Positions 7,906-15,602 of a stretch of DNA of 30,574 bases are shown in pieces. Made by a program: the position numbers and the translations under genes. The first letter of the stretch is position 1. The number at the start of each line of letters is the position of its first letter. Below the pieces are notes generated by a model. It was not told the DNA's origin. It saw only the letters and a list, made by a program, of their open reading frames with translations, and ran no database searches. Origin of the DNA: UBA8653 sp963978155 (GTDB lineage: Bacteria; Planctomycetota; Phycisphaerae; Phycisphaerales; SM1A02); NCBI GenBank assembly GCA_963978155.1, contig CAXBRK010000014.1, forward strand, positions 1-30,574, in the 5' to 3' direction.

Positions 7906-8649
7906 TTAGGCTTCAAACGCTTCGGGGGGAAGATCTCCGTTGTGGTAGACCTTTTGAACATCGTCGTGTTCATCCAACGCATCGAAAAGTCGAAGGACTT
8001 TTTTGGCGGTGTCGAGATCGCACGCAACTTCATTTTGCGGAATCATCGTCCGCTCGAATGAACTCGGCTCAACCTCGGCATCGACAAAGGCGTCACGGAT
8101 GGCATAGCACGCCGCTGGGGGGCCGGTGATTTCGAAGACACCCTCCGAACTTTGTACATCTTCGGCCCCGGCCTCCAAAGCAATCTCCATGGCTTTCTCT
8201 TCGTCGAGCCCCTCTGCAGGCACGATCACCAACGAGACTTCATCAAAGCCAAAAGAGACCGAGCCAGGCTTGCCCATGTTGCCGCCAGCTTTGTCGAAAA
8301 TAGAACGAATCTGAGGTGCTGTGCGATTGACATTTTCAGTCAACGTGTCGACCACAAAGGCCACGCCATTCGCGCCGTAACCCTCGTAGCGAACGGCGGT
8401 GTATTCAACATTCTCACCAGATTCACCCGTGCCACGTTTGATGGCGCGCGTGATGTTGTCCTTCGGCATATTCTCAGCCCGCGCATCTTCAATGGCGTAG
8501 CGGAGGGTCAGATTCATTGATGGATCACCACCGCCTGCTTTCGCGGCGACGATGATGGCTTTGGAGCATCGACTCCAAGCCTTGCCTCGGGCGGCGTCTT
8601 GCCGTGCCTTGCGGTGCTTGATGTTGGCCCATTTGCTGTGTCCTGCCAT
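7906..8649 (-). CDS. yebC: YebC/PmpR family protein
   Basis: This 247-residue member of the YebC/TACO1 family has the usual length and the diagnostic start MAGHSKWANIKHRKARQDAARGK. The segments NLTLRYAIEDARAENMPKDNI, KRGTG, YEGYGANGVAFVVDTLTENVNRT and MIPQN all follow family order. Members bind DNA as regulators or act on ribosomes stalled at difficult motifs such as polyproline. The second role would fit its place at the end of the nusA-infB-rbfA group. GAGGAG sits six bases before the ATG. It follows the HhH/H1-like gene by 29 bases on the same strand. Confidence 0.95.
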   Translation of the reverse strand: MAGHSKWANIKHRKARQDAARGKAWSRCSKAIIVAAKAGGGDPSMNLTLRYAIEDARAENMPKDNITRAIKRGTGESGENVEYTAVRYEGYGANGVAFVVDTLTENVNRTAPQIRSIFDKAGGNMGKPGSVSFGFDEVSLVIVPAEGLDEEKAMEIALEAGAEDVQSSEGVFEITGPPAACYAIRDAFVDAEVEPSSFERTMIPQNEVACDLDTAKKVLRLFDALDEHDDVQKVYHNGDLPPEAFEA

Positions 8650-8678
8650 AACACGCTCCTCAGTGCTCTACGAGCCCA

Positions 8679-9620
8679 TTACTTCTTGGTTGACTTCTTG
8701 GTTGACTTCTTTGCGGTCTTCTTGGCCGCTTTCTTGGCGGGTGATTTTTTGGCCACAGCTTTCTTTGCTGCAGTTTTCTTTGTGGTGGCCTTCTTGGCCG
8801 CCGCCTTTTTGGCGGGGGTTTTCTTTGCCGGAGTCTTTTTGGTCGCGGCCTTCTTCGTCGCAGCCTTCTTGGTGGCGGCTTTCTTGGTGGCGGCCTTCTT
8901 GGCGGCTGGCTTGGCGGTCGCTTTTTTCTTGACCGAGCTGGATTTGGACTTCTTAGAACTTGGTTCTTCCGCAACCGTCCCGGGCAAGTCCATGACTGGG
9001 GTGGCCCGCTCTTTTTCGGACAACATCTGCAAAGCCAAGTGGGTGTCCAAGCCTTGGGCGGCAGTCACCAAGCGAGACATGGTTTGGGATGCCGAGTCAA
9101 TGGAGGCATCAGCATCAACAACACCTGATTTCACCAACAAACGCAAGGTGCGCTCGTCAACAGGAACCGTATGGGAACCTGCGGCGATCAACGCAGTCCG
9201 CGCCGCCACAAAAGGGGTCATTCCCTCCAAGGAATCGAGGTACTCCCGAAATTCCTTTTTTGGTCCGCCAGCAGGACCAGAAAGATCAGTGCTGTGCTCA
9301 CGGTGGAACACACCTCGGAGCGTGGCTCGCAATCGGTCGGCCCGCTCTTCAGCACGAGGGCAGCCACCACCAAAATATTCCAAGTAGTCATCGACCACCG
9401 TCACACGAAGTTCATTCAGATCTGTGACATCCTCCACCATCCGAGCCCACGTCGAACTCGCGCGGGAGCCGTTCCACTCCCAAACCAGAAAAGACTGGAT
9501 CAGAACCTGAGTGGCATCCGTCACACCTGGGAATGGATTCTCAGCATTCTTCGCTTTGCCCAAAAGACGCTTAAGGGCTTTCCCTGCTTCAGTCGCTGAG
9601 ATTTTCTTCGTCTTGGCCAT
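8679..9620 (-). CDS. HhH-GPD-like domain with histone-H1-like tail
   Basis: The product is 313 residues. ATG 9620 is chosen because AAGGAGG lies eight bases upstream, inside the end of rbfA; the open frame runs further back, but only through rbfA. Residues 25-200 resemble the endonuclease III (HhH-GPD) fold: an early helix PFPGVTDATQVLIQSFLVWE, then EYLDSLEGMTPFVAARTAL (127-144) as the helix-hairpin-helix, then TVPVDERTLRLL with Asp155 at the usual catalytic Asp position. The catalytic Lys position appears to be Phe137 and no 4Fe-4S cysteine cluster is present, so glycosylase/lyase chemistry is unlikely. Residues 223-313 are a Lys/Ala/Thr tail of KKAAT and KKTPA pentapeptides like histone H1 tails, expected to bind DNA or RNA non-specifically. 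I infer a nucleoid- or ribosome-associated nucleic-acid-binding protein. The fold call is tentative; the tail is certain. Confidence 0.7.
   Translation of the reverse strand: MAKTKKISATEAGKALKRLLGKAKNAENPFPGVTDATQVLIQSFLVWEWNGSRASSTWARMVEDVTDLNELRVTVVDDYLEYFGGGCPRAEERADRLRATLRGVFHREHSTDLSGPAGGPKKEFREYLDSLEGMTPFVAARTALIAAGSHTVPVDERTLRLLVKSGVVDADASIDSASQTMSRLVTAAQGLDTHLALQMLSEKERATPVMDLPGTVAEEPSSKKSKSSSVKKKATAKPAAKKAATKKAATKKAATKKAATKKTPAKKTPAKKAAAKKATTKKTAAKKAVAKKSPAKKAAKKTAKKSTKKSTKK
8682..8954 (-). repeat. Lys/Ala pentapeptide repeat (H1-like tail)
   Basis: This stretch encodes the 91 C-terminal residues of the preceding protein. From about 8900 down to 8682 the unit is a degenerate 15-base repeat encoding KKAAT, KKTPA, KKAAA, KKATT and similar, shortening to four residues (KKST) at the end. 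The near-identical KKAAT copies make the tract prone to length change by recombination. Confidence 0.9.
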
Positions 9621-9978
9621 GCTGGCGGCCTCCTTCATGGGGATCGTTGTTGGGGTCAAGTCGCCGGGTGACTTCGGCCGCAGCCGCCGCGCCGGCATCT
9701 TTCTTAAACCAGAGTCTTGGGGTACGTCGCAGATTGGCGCGACGGGCCAATTCCCGACGCAAATGTGGCGTTGCACTCTTTAATCCGTGCAGGACCAAAT
9801 CCAGATTCTCGGCGGGATATGCACTCACAAATGCAGTGGCATCCGCCATGTCGGGAGCCAACCTCACGTGACCAACAGACACGATTCCTCGGACACGCGG
9901 GTCCGCGATGCCCTTGCGCAATGACTCTTGCAAGGTTCGGCGAATCACTTCTTCAAGTTGCTCGTGACGACGGGTCAT
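9589..9978 (-). CDS. rbfA: Ribosome-binding factor A
   Basis: This 129-residue protein matches RbfA, a KH-like factor that binds the immature 30S subunit and helps mature the 16S rRNA 5' end. Seen are the N-terminal helix RRHEQLEEVIRRTLQESL, the strand DPRVRGIVSVGHVRLAPDMADATAFVS and the closing helix-strand PHLRRELARRANLRRTPRLWF. The gene lies 18 bases after infB, the classic order. No strong Shine-Dalgarno site precedes the ATG, so translation may depend on termination at infB. Its last 32 bases overlap the start of the HhH/H1-like gene. The tail HGQDEENLSD is short and charged. Confidence 0.93.
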   Translation of the reverse strand: MTRRHEQLEEVIRRTLQESLRKGIADPRVRGIVSVGHVRLAPDMADATAFVSAYPAENLDLVLHGLKSATPHLRRELARRANLRRTPRLWFKKDAGAAAAAEVTRRLDPNNDPHEGGRQHGQDEENLSD

Positions 9979-9996
9979 AGAGGGGCAGTTACCAGG

Positions 9997-12717
9997 TCAG
10001 TCCAGGGTGCGACGGACTTCTTGCGTGAGATAGCACTCGAGGACATCACCTTCTTTGATGTCGTCGTAACCATCAATCAACATGCCACATTCGTTGCCCG
10101 AGGCAACTTCTTTGGCATCTTCCTTGAACCGTTTCAGTTGGTTCAAGCGACGGTCCTTCTCGATGACGATGTCGTCCCGAGTCACCCGGATTTGCGCATT
10201 TCGGCGAATACTGCCGCTGGTCACATAACAACCCGCAACCATGCCAACCTTGGTGATTCTGAACACGGCTCGCACTTCAGCTTGACCCAAGACCTCGAGC
10301 TTCAGTTCAGGATCAAGCAGACCTTCGGCGGCTCGTTTGACATCATCGATGAGTTCATAAATGACGTCGTAGTACCGAATGTCAACGCCCTTGGCCTCGG
10401 CCTGCTTTCGAGCTTTGCCAGAGGCGGTGACGTTGAAACCAATAATGATGGCACCCGTCGCTTCGGCGAGCGTGACATCAGAGTCGTTGATACCACCAAC
10501 GGCTGAGTGCTTGATGGTGACTTTGACTTCTTCGGAACCGATCTTGCCGAGTTGACCCTTGAGGGTCTCGATGGATCCGAACACATCACCTTTGACAATG
10601 ATGGGAAGCTCAGCTTTCTTCTGTTCCGCCAACACATTGAAAATGTTGTCGAGCGTGACTTTCTCACCCGCGAGGTTGCGCTCTCGCTCAGCCTGGCGAC
10701 GCTCTTCCGCGGCCGCTTCCGCCTGCTTGAGGTTCTTCACGCAGTAGAAATTGTCACCCGAGTCAGGCAACTCATCGATACCACTGATCGCGATGGGATC
10801 ACCAGGTCCAGCTTGGTTCACGCGTTCACCGCGGTCGTTCACGATGTCCCGAACTCGGCCACAGGCTCGACCCACCACGATGAAATCACCCTTGTTGATT
10901 TGACCCTGTTGAACAATCAGACGAGCCACGGGGCCGCGACCCTCTTCAACTTGGGCTTCAAGGACTGTGCCTTCGGCGAAGCCTGCGTAGTCAGCTTGCA
11001 ACTCGAGAACCTGAGCTTGCAAATCAACGATTTCCAAAAGCCCATCCAAGTTGGTGCGGTTGATGGCCGAAACTCGGACCACTTCAATCTCGCCGCCCCA
11101 TTCCACCGGATTGAGTCCATTTTCGGCCAATTGACCAAGGATCCGTTGAATGTTGCCATCGGTGGCTTCGGCTTTGTCGATCTTGTTCAAAGCAACCACG
11201 ATGGGCACACCAGCCGCCTTGGCATGGTTGATGGATTCCACGGTCTGTGGCATCACACCGTCATCGGCGGCAACCACCAGGATGACCACGTCGGTGACTT
11301 CAGCCCCCCGAGCTCGCATTTCGGTGAACGCTTCGTGACCAGGAGTATCGATGAAAGTGATCGATCGCTCTTCCGACCCGACTTGAACTCCGACACGGAA
11401 GGCACTGGTGGCTTGGGTGATACCACCTGCTTCGCCGTCGGCAACATTCGCATCGCGAATGGCATCAAGCAATGATGTCTTTCCGTGGTCAACGTGACCC
11501 AGAATGGTGACAACCGGGCTGCGAGGACGAGCATCAGCCATCTCCCGATTTTTGGCTGCTTCTTCGATCGCCATCTCGGCAGTGATCTCGGGAAGAACTT
11601 CAAGTTCAATGCCCCAATCAATCATCAACTCCATGGCCAGATCGTCGGCGATGATCCCGTCGCCCGTCATCAAGGGCTGCCCCTTCTTCACCAAGCGTCG
11701 AACGATGTCGTTGACTTTCACTCCGGTAATGGCCGAAAGTTCTTTCAGCACCACCGGAGATTGAATGGTGGCAGAGCCACCGGTTTGCTTGAGGGTTTTG
11801 GCCTTTTCACCGGTGGGGACATCTTTCTTGCGCACATCCCGGCGAACGCGGTTGAGGAAGCCTTCGGATTTCTGCAGTCGCTGTTCACGATCTGCGTAGT
11901 CCTGCTGCCGCCAGTCGAACGGAGTGACTTCGCCCAAGCCACGGTTCTTCGCGCCGGCACCACCGCCACCTCGCGATTGATCACGACGTCGAGTATTCCG
12001 AACCCCACCACCACCTGGGGATGGGCGGCCGATAGAAGGCCCACCGTGCGCTGCGGGAGCAGAGCCTGGACCACCCCCGTCTCGGTGACGCCGCGGTGGC
12101 GCGACCGGATCTGGCTTCTCGATCCGCACCACTTTGGGACCAGCCAGCTTCGTTTTTTCGGGGGCAACCCGCGGACCGGCGGGCGCGATAACGTCCGGCC
12201 GATCAGGGACATTCGGACGGGCCACAACTGCATCGGGGGCCGTGCCTTCAGCGGAGCCTGCATTTGAATCGGAATCGCCAGAGGCAGAATCATCGCCGGA
12301 GACGTCGGCATCGGCACGAGCCTGGGCTTCAGCTTGTTGGGCTTTGATGGCTGCCTCAACTCGAGCTTGCTCCAGTTTGGCTTCTTCCTTTTTGGATTCT
12401 TCGGTTGCTTCCGATTTGGCTTTGGCCGCGGTTGACCGCCGTCGTGTACCACGACGCTTCTTCTCGGCCTCGGCTTTTTTTCGGGCCTCCTCCAAATCAA
12501 CCTTCTCCGCGGTTTCCACTGCGGTGGTTGATTCCTCGGTGTCTTCGGCCTTGGAGAACCATTCCCGAATGGTGGCCGCCAGACCGATGGAAACCGGGGA
12601 AAGGTGGTTCTCGATGCCCGGGATGCCTTCGGCTTCACATTTGGCAATGACGTCCTTGGAACTGATGCCCAGTTCTTTCGCCAGCTTGTGGACTCGGAGT
12701 TGTGCTTTCTTGGCCAT
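9997..12717 (-). CDS. infB: Translation initiation factor IF-2
   Basis: This 906-residue GTPase delivers fMet-tRNA to the 30S subunit. It has an N-terminal IF2_N module (residues 4-55), then about 250 residues of low-complexity charged and Pro/Gly-rich linker (60-300). The G domain follows with G1 GHVDHGKT (407-414), G2 GGITQ (431-435), G3 DTPGHEAF (457-464) and G4 NKID (511-514). The C-terminal domains hold VKGDVFGSIETL and the beta-barrel that binds fMet-tRNA. AGGAGGG lies nine bases before the ATG, inside the last codons of nusA. The conserved stretch after GGITQ, normally HIGAY, reads ATSAF here. The gene sits between nusA and rbfA as in many bacteria. Confidence 0.97.
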   Translation of the reverse strand: MAKKAQLRVHKLAKELGISSKDVIAKCEAEGIPGIENHLSPVSIGLAATIREWFSKAEDTEESTTAVETAEKVDLEEARKKAEAEKKRRGTRRRSTAAKAKSEATEESKKEEAKLEQARVEAAIKAQQAEAQARADADVSGDDSASGDSDSNAGSAEGTAPDAVVARPNVPDRPDVIAPAGPRVAPEKTKLAGPKVVRIEKPDPVAPPRRHRDGGGPGSAPAAHGGPSIGRPSPGGGGVRNTRRRDQSRGGGGAGAKNRGLGEVTPFDWRQQDYADREQRLQKSEGFLNRVRRDVRKKDVPTGEKAKTLKQTGGSATIQSPVVLKELSAITGVKVNDIVRRLVKKGQPLMTGDGIIADDLAMELMIDWGIELEVLPEITAEMAIEEAAKNREMADARPRSPVVTILGHVDHGKTSLLDAIRDANVADGEAGGITQATSAFRVGVQVGSEERSITFIDTPGHEAFTEMRARGAEVTDVVILVVAADDGVMPQTVESINHAKAAGVPIVVALNKIDKAEATDGNIQRILGQLAENGLNPVEWGGEIEVVRVSAINRTNLDGLLEIVDLQAQVLELQADYAGFAEGTVLEAQVEEGRGPVARLIVQQGQINKGDFIVVGRACGRVRDIVNDRGERVNQAGPGDPIAISGIDELPDSGDNFYCVKNLKQAEAAAEERRQAERERNLAGEKVTLDNIFNVLAEQKKAELPIIVKGDVFGSIETLKGQLGKIGSEEVKVTIKHSAVGGINDSDVTLAEATGAIIIGFNVTASGKARKQAEAKGVDIRYYDVIYELIDDVKRAAEGLLDPELKLEVLGQAEVRAVFRITKVGMVAGCYVTSGSIRRNAQIRVTRDDIVIEKDRRLNQLKRFKEDAKEVASGNECGMLIDGYDDIKEGDVLECYLTQEVRRTLD

Positions 12718-12723
12718 GGGGAA

Positions 12724-14154
12724 TCAGCCCTCCTGCTCCGAAGATTCTTCGGATGCTTCTTCGGCGGGCGTACCCTCCGTGGTCTCGTCCGACGCGGCTG
12801 ATTCGGATGCTTCCTCATCAGCAGAGTCGTCGGCTTGGTCTTGTGGCAGATCCTCAAACCCACCCAGAATGGCGGCGGCAGCGGCTTCAGCATCTGCTGG
12901 GCCTTCGGCCTCACCTTCCTCTTGTCGACGGGCTTCTTCTTCTTTGGCTCTTGCCTGCTCTTCAGAGATGATCTTGCCTCGTGCCGAACATGCGTCGATG
13001 AATGTTTGGGCCACCGCTGGATCAATTTCCAACTCCTCGGCGACCATTTCCACCCCAACTTCTTCAACATCGAAGACGCTGATCATGCCGAAAGCCGCCA
13101 AGCGATCGGTGGCCGTGCCCTCGATGCCTTCGGTGCCTTGGACCACTTCGTCCAACGCTTCCAAGCCCTTGGCAAACTCGTCTGGGGTCAAGATGTCCAG
13201 GTCCCATCCGGTCAGCCGTGCGGCCAGACGAACATTTTGCCCGCGGCGGCCAATGGCCAATGACAGTTGATCTTCACGGACAACAACGGTGCCCCGTCCG
13301 AGCTCAAAGCACAAACTCACTTCTTCCACTTCGGCTGGTTTGAGAGCGTTGGCAATGAGGACTTGGCTGGACTCATTCCACCGGACGATGTCGATTTTCT
13401 CGCCCCCCAACTCATCGACAATGTTTCGGATTCGGGATCCTCGAACACCAACACAGGCCCCAACGGGATCGACTTTGGAATCGATGGAAGCCACGGCAAC
13501 TTTGGTGCGGAAACCAGGCTCACGGCTCATGGCTCGGATTTCAATCACGCGTTCAGAGACTTCAGGAACTTCAAGCTCGAACAGTCGGCGGATGAACTCC
13601 TGATCACCCCGAGAAAGCACAATTTTGACTTGGGTGCCCTGTTCTCGAACATCCAAGATCAAACATCGCACGCGGTCACCGTTGTGGAACTGTTCGCCCG
13701 GGATTTGCTCCGACCGGGGCATGAATCCTTCAGCACGGTCGATCTGCACGATCAGTGCACCGCCTTCAACCCGCTGCATGGTTCCGGTGACGATCTCACC
13801 TTTTCGCTTGCCGAAATCAGCCATCAGGGCGTCACGCTCATCCTCACGGAAGCGTTGGATCATCACCTGCTTGGCGGTCTGGGCGGGGATTCTGCCCAGA
13901 TCTTCCAGAGCGATGGGTTCCGGCCGCACTGGTGCGTCGGGGTCATCGATGTCTTCGTAGACGTTCCGCCACATCGTGATCTCGCCGGTCATGGGGTCGA
14001 CACGACATCCAAACTCATCAACATCAAGGCTGTTGAAGTGCTTTCGAGCGGCACTCTTCATGGCCTCTTCAAGGTCTTGGAGAAGCAGGTTGCGGTCGAT
14101 GTTGCGATCCTGGGCAATGGAATCGAGCAATCGGATCATGTCGGCTGGGTTCAC
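12724..14154 (-). CDS. nusA: Transcription factor NusA
   Basis: NusA binds RNA polymerase and nascent RNA to control pausing, termination and antitermination. The chosen start is GTG 14154, because AAGGAG lies six bases upstream; a longer frame reaches 14259 but has no family similarity there. The 476-residue product has the N-terminal polymerase-binding domain (1-110), an S1 domain (118-182), KH1 with GVRGSRIRNIVDELGGEKIDIV (236-257) and KH2 with LSLAIGRRGQNVRLAARLTGWDLDI (297-321). A single helix-hairpin-helix-like unit (about 345-395) and a strongly acidic Glu/Ala/Asp tail (400-476) follow. It precedes infB by six bases. A rimP gene, often found before nusA, is absent here. Confidence 0.96.
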   Translation of the reverse strand: MNPADMIRLLDSIAQDRNIDRNLLLQDLEEAMKSAARKHFNSLDVDEFGCRVDPMTGEITMWRNVYEDIDDPDAPVRPEPIALEDLGRIPAQTAKQVMIQRFREDERDALMADFGKRKGEIVTGTMQRVEGGALIVQIDRAEGFMPRSEQIPGEQFHNGDRVRCLILDVREQGTQVKIVLSRGDQEFIRRLFELEVPEVSERVIEIRAMSREPGFRTKVAVASIDSKVDPVGACVGVRGSRIRNIVDELGGEKIDIVRWNESSQVLIANALKPAEVEEVSLCFELGRGTVVVREDQLSLAIGRRGQNVRLAARLTGWDLDILTPDEFAKGLEALDEVVQGTEGIEGTATDRLAAFGMISVFDVEEVGVEMVAEELEIDPAVAQTFIDACSARGKIISEEQARAKEEEARRQEEGEAEGPADAEAAAAAILGGFEDLPQDQADDSADEEASESAASDETTEGTPAEEASEESSEQEG

Positions 14155-14508
14155 GGGAGACTCCTTACGGAACGATGCAAATTGACGGAATGACGTGCCA
14201 GGCAAAACAAACAACACGGTCCGAATGCCTCTGGGACCAGAGGCGTCGCACCGTGCCAAACGTCACACCAGCAGAACACCTGCAGGGATGACCACCGAAC
14301 TGACCCGGGGGATCAGATCATTCGAACCTCGCCCGGCCGCATGGCGGCCAAAGAACGACGACAGTCCCAGCGTGGCTCAGCTGGCATCGCAGAAGGATCG
14401 AATGTGAGCACGCCGTTGGCACATGGCGGAGAGCTCCCGATGCAAATCGGCCCCAGACCATCTGGGGACGAAGGAACCATCCTACCGAAAATCAGGGAAA
14501 TCTGATGC
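14155..14508 (-). other. 354-base gap: nusA leader and fliM 3' region
   Basis: This is the only gap over 300 bases in the window. It contains the nusA Shine-Dalgarno site near its lower end, a strong hairpin with a T-rich tail (14201-14255), and a second perfect hairpin CCCCAGA-CCA-TCTGGGG (14451-14467) about 40 bases after the fliM-like stop, without a T run. Short open frames occur on both strands, but none has a ribosome-binding site or a recognisable product. The nusA promoter presumably lies here; I could not identify it with confidence. Confidence 0.55.
14201..14255 (-). terminator. Probable intrinsic terminator in nusA leader
   Basis: On the minus strand an outer stem CACGGT/ACCGTG encloses an inner stem GCCTCTGG/CCAGAGGC. 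The hairpin is followed directly by TTGTTTGTTTTGCC. That is the layout of a Rho-independent terminator, about 50 bases before the nusA start codon. It could end transcription from the fliM-like gene or act as an attenuator for the nusA operon. Confidence 0.55.
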
Positions 14509-15501
14509 TTATGTGGACGAACCAAGGCGAACGATTCGGCGATCTCCCCGATTGCCCACGTGCATCGGCCAGGCCGCTCCACCGCCCACGGTGAATGATG
14601 GCTGCTCTTGATCCAGATCCAAGACATCACCGACCGCCATGCTTTGGAGTTCACCAAGGGTGATGCTGGTGGACCCCAAGACCGCCGTTCCCTCGACCGA
14701 AATGGTGCGTAAACGCTGATCCAGACGTCTTTTCTGGGACGCGTCGGGAAGACGCCCACTGCCCCCAGAAAGAACCTCAACCAGCCCATCCAGATGGGGT
14801 TCCAATGCCCGAATGGGAATGGCCAGACTCACTTCCCCCTCGCGGCCGGACATCCGAAAGGCGAAAGTGACCTCCACCACCACCTCGTTAGGAGCCAGTC
14901 CCGGAGCCATTTTGGGGTCCGATTCCACCTTGCTTTCGTCCTGAAAGCCCGGAGTGGGCAGCACCGACCAAGCTGCGGTCAAGGCCTCACCCATGTGTTT
15001 GATCAGCATGGCACGAATTTGCTTCTCGATGCTGGTGGGTTCCCGCTTCGGAATCACCAGATCCGATTGATCTCCCCCGCCGAGCAGGCGATCGAGCATG
15101 GCGTAGAAGACTTTGGGCGGCAGATTGAAGAAGAACGGGGTGTCGAACCCTTTGGAACGGAACAGCACAAAAGAGGTCAAACGGGGCAATTTGTCCGAAT
15201 AATCGGCCCAAGTTGTTTGCTCCATGCTCTGGGCCGGAAACTCCACCAAGCTGCCCAAGCACCCGGTCAACCGCTGCCCCAGCTCCTGAGCAAGCCGCTG
15301 CTGGATGGTCTGAATGGCCCGCAAAGCCTCTTTTCCGAGCCGATCGGGGCGACGGAAGTCATGAGCTTCAACATTGATACGACCGGCCGGCGGCGCTCGC
15401 AACGTGAAAAGTTGGGGTCCGTCGTCGCCCGCGTGAACTTCCCCACCACGTACGGCGTTCAACAGTGATCTGACTTGGGGACCATCGAGTCCGTCTTGCA
15501 T
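14509..15501 (-). CDS. fliM: Flagellar motor switch protein FliM homologue
   Basis: FliM forms the flagellar C-ring and receives the CheY signal. ATG 15501 is chosen because it puts LDGPQVRSLL at the N-terminus, where FliM carries its CheY-binding peptide, and GGCAGGA lies just upstream. Two earlier ATG codons give a longer frame with no family similarity. The 330-residue product has the central FliM domain (FRRPDRLGKEALRAIQTIQQ onward, then DYSDKLPRLTSF, LPPKVFYAMLDRLLGGG and PTSIEKQIRAMLIKHMGEALTAAW). A C-terminal SpoA/surface-presentation domain with GTAVLGSTSITLGELQSMAVGDVL follows. No other flagellar gene is in the window. It runs into the nusA group on the same strand, with a likely terminator between. 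Confidence 0.85.
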   Translation of the reverse strand: MQDGLDGPQVRSLLNAVRGGEVHAGDDGPQLFTLRAPPAGRINVEAHDFRRPDRLGKEALRAIQTIQQRLAQELGQRLTGCLGSLVEFPAQSMEQTTWADYSDKLPRLTSFVLFRSKGFDTPFFFNLPPKVFYAMLDRLLGGGDQSDLVIPKREPTSIEKQIRAMLIKHMGEALTAAWSVLPTPGFQDESKVESDPKMAPGLAPNEVVVEVTFAFRMSGREGEVSLAIPIRALEPHLDGLVEVLSGGSGRLPDASQKRRLDQRLRTISVEGTAVLGSTSITLGELQSMAVGDVLDLDQEQPSFTVGGGAAWPMHVGNRGDRRIVRLGSST

Positions 15502-15602
15502 CCGGGCATCCTGCCTTCCCTGCGTCTCACCCAGAATAGGATGAACCTTCATCATTTCGGTTGAATCCGAAGTCAACCTTGAATCTCATTGTGAGAGATC
15601 CC

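Noticed and set aside
7892..7907. AAGCC/GGCTT hairpin between the xer and yebC stops
   Set aside because: The stem is only five pairs and there is no T run on either strand; too weak to call a terminator.
10507..11475. Long plus-strand frames opposite infB and nusA
   Set aside because: They mirror the codon bias of the real minus-strand genes and show no family motif.
14320..14350. TTCGAACC-like T-loop suggesting a tRNA in the nusA-fliM gap
   Set aside because: The flanking bases do not form a T stem, and no anticodon or acceptor arm can be drawn.
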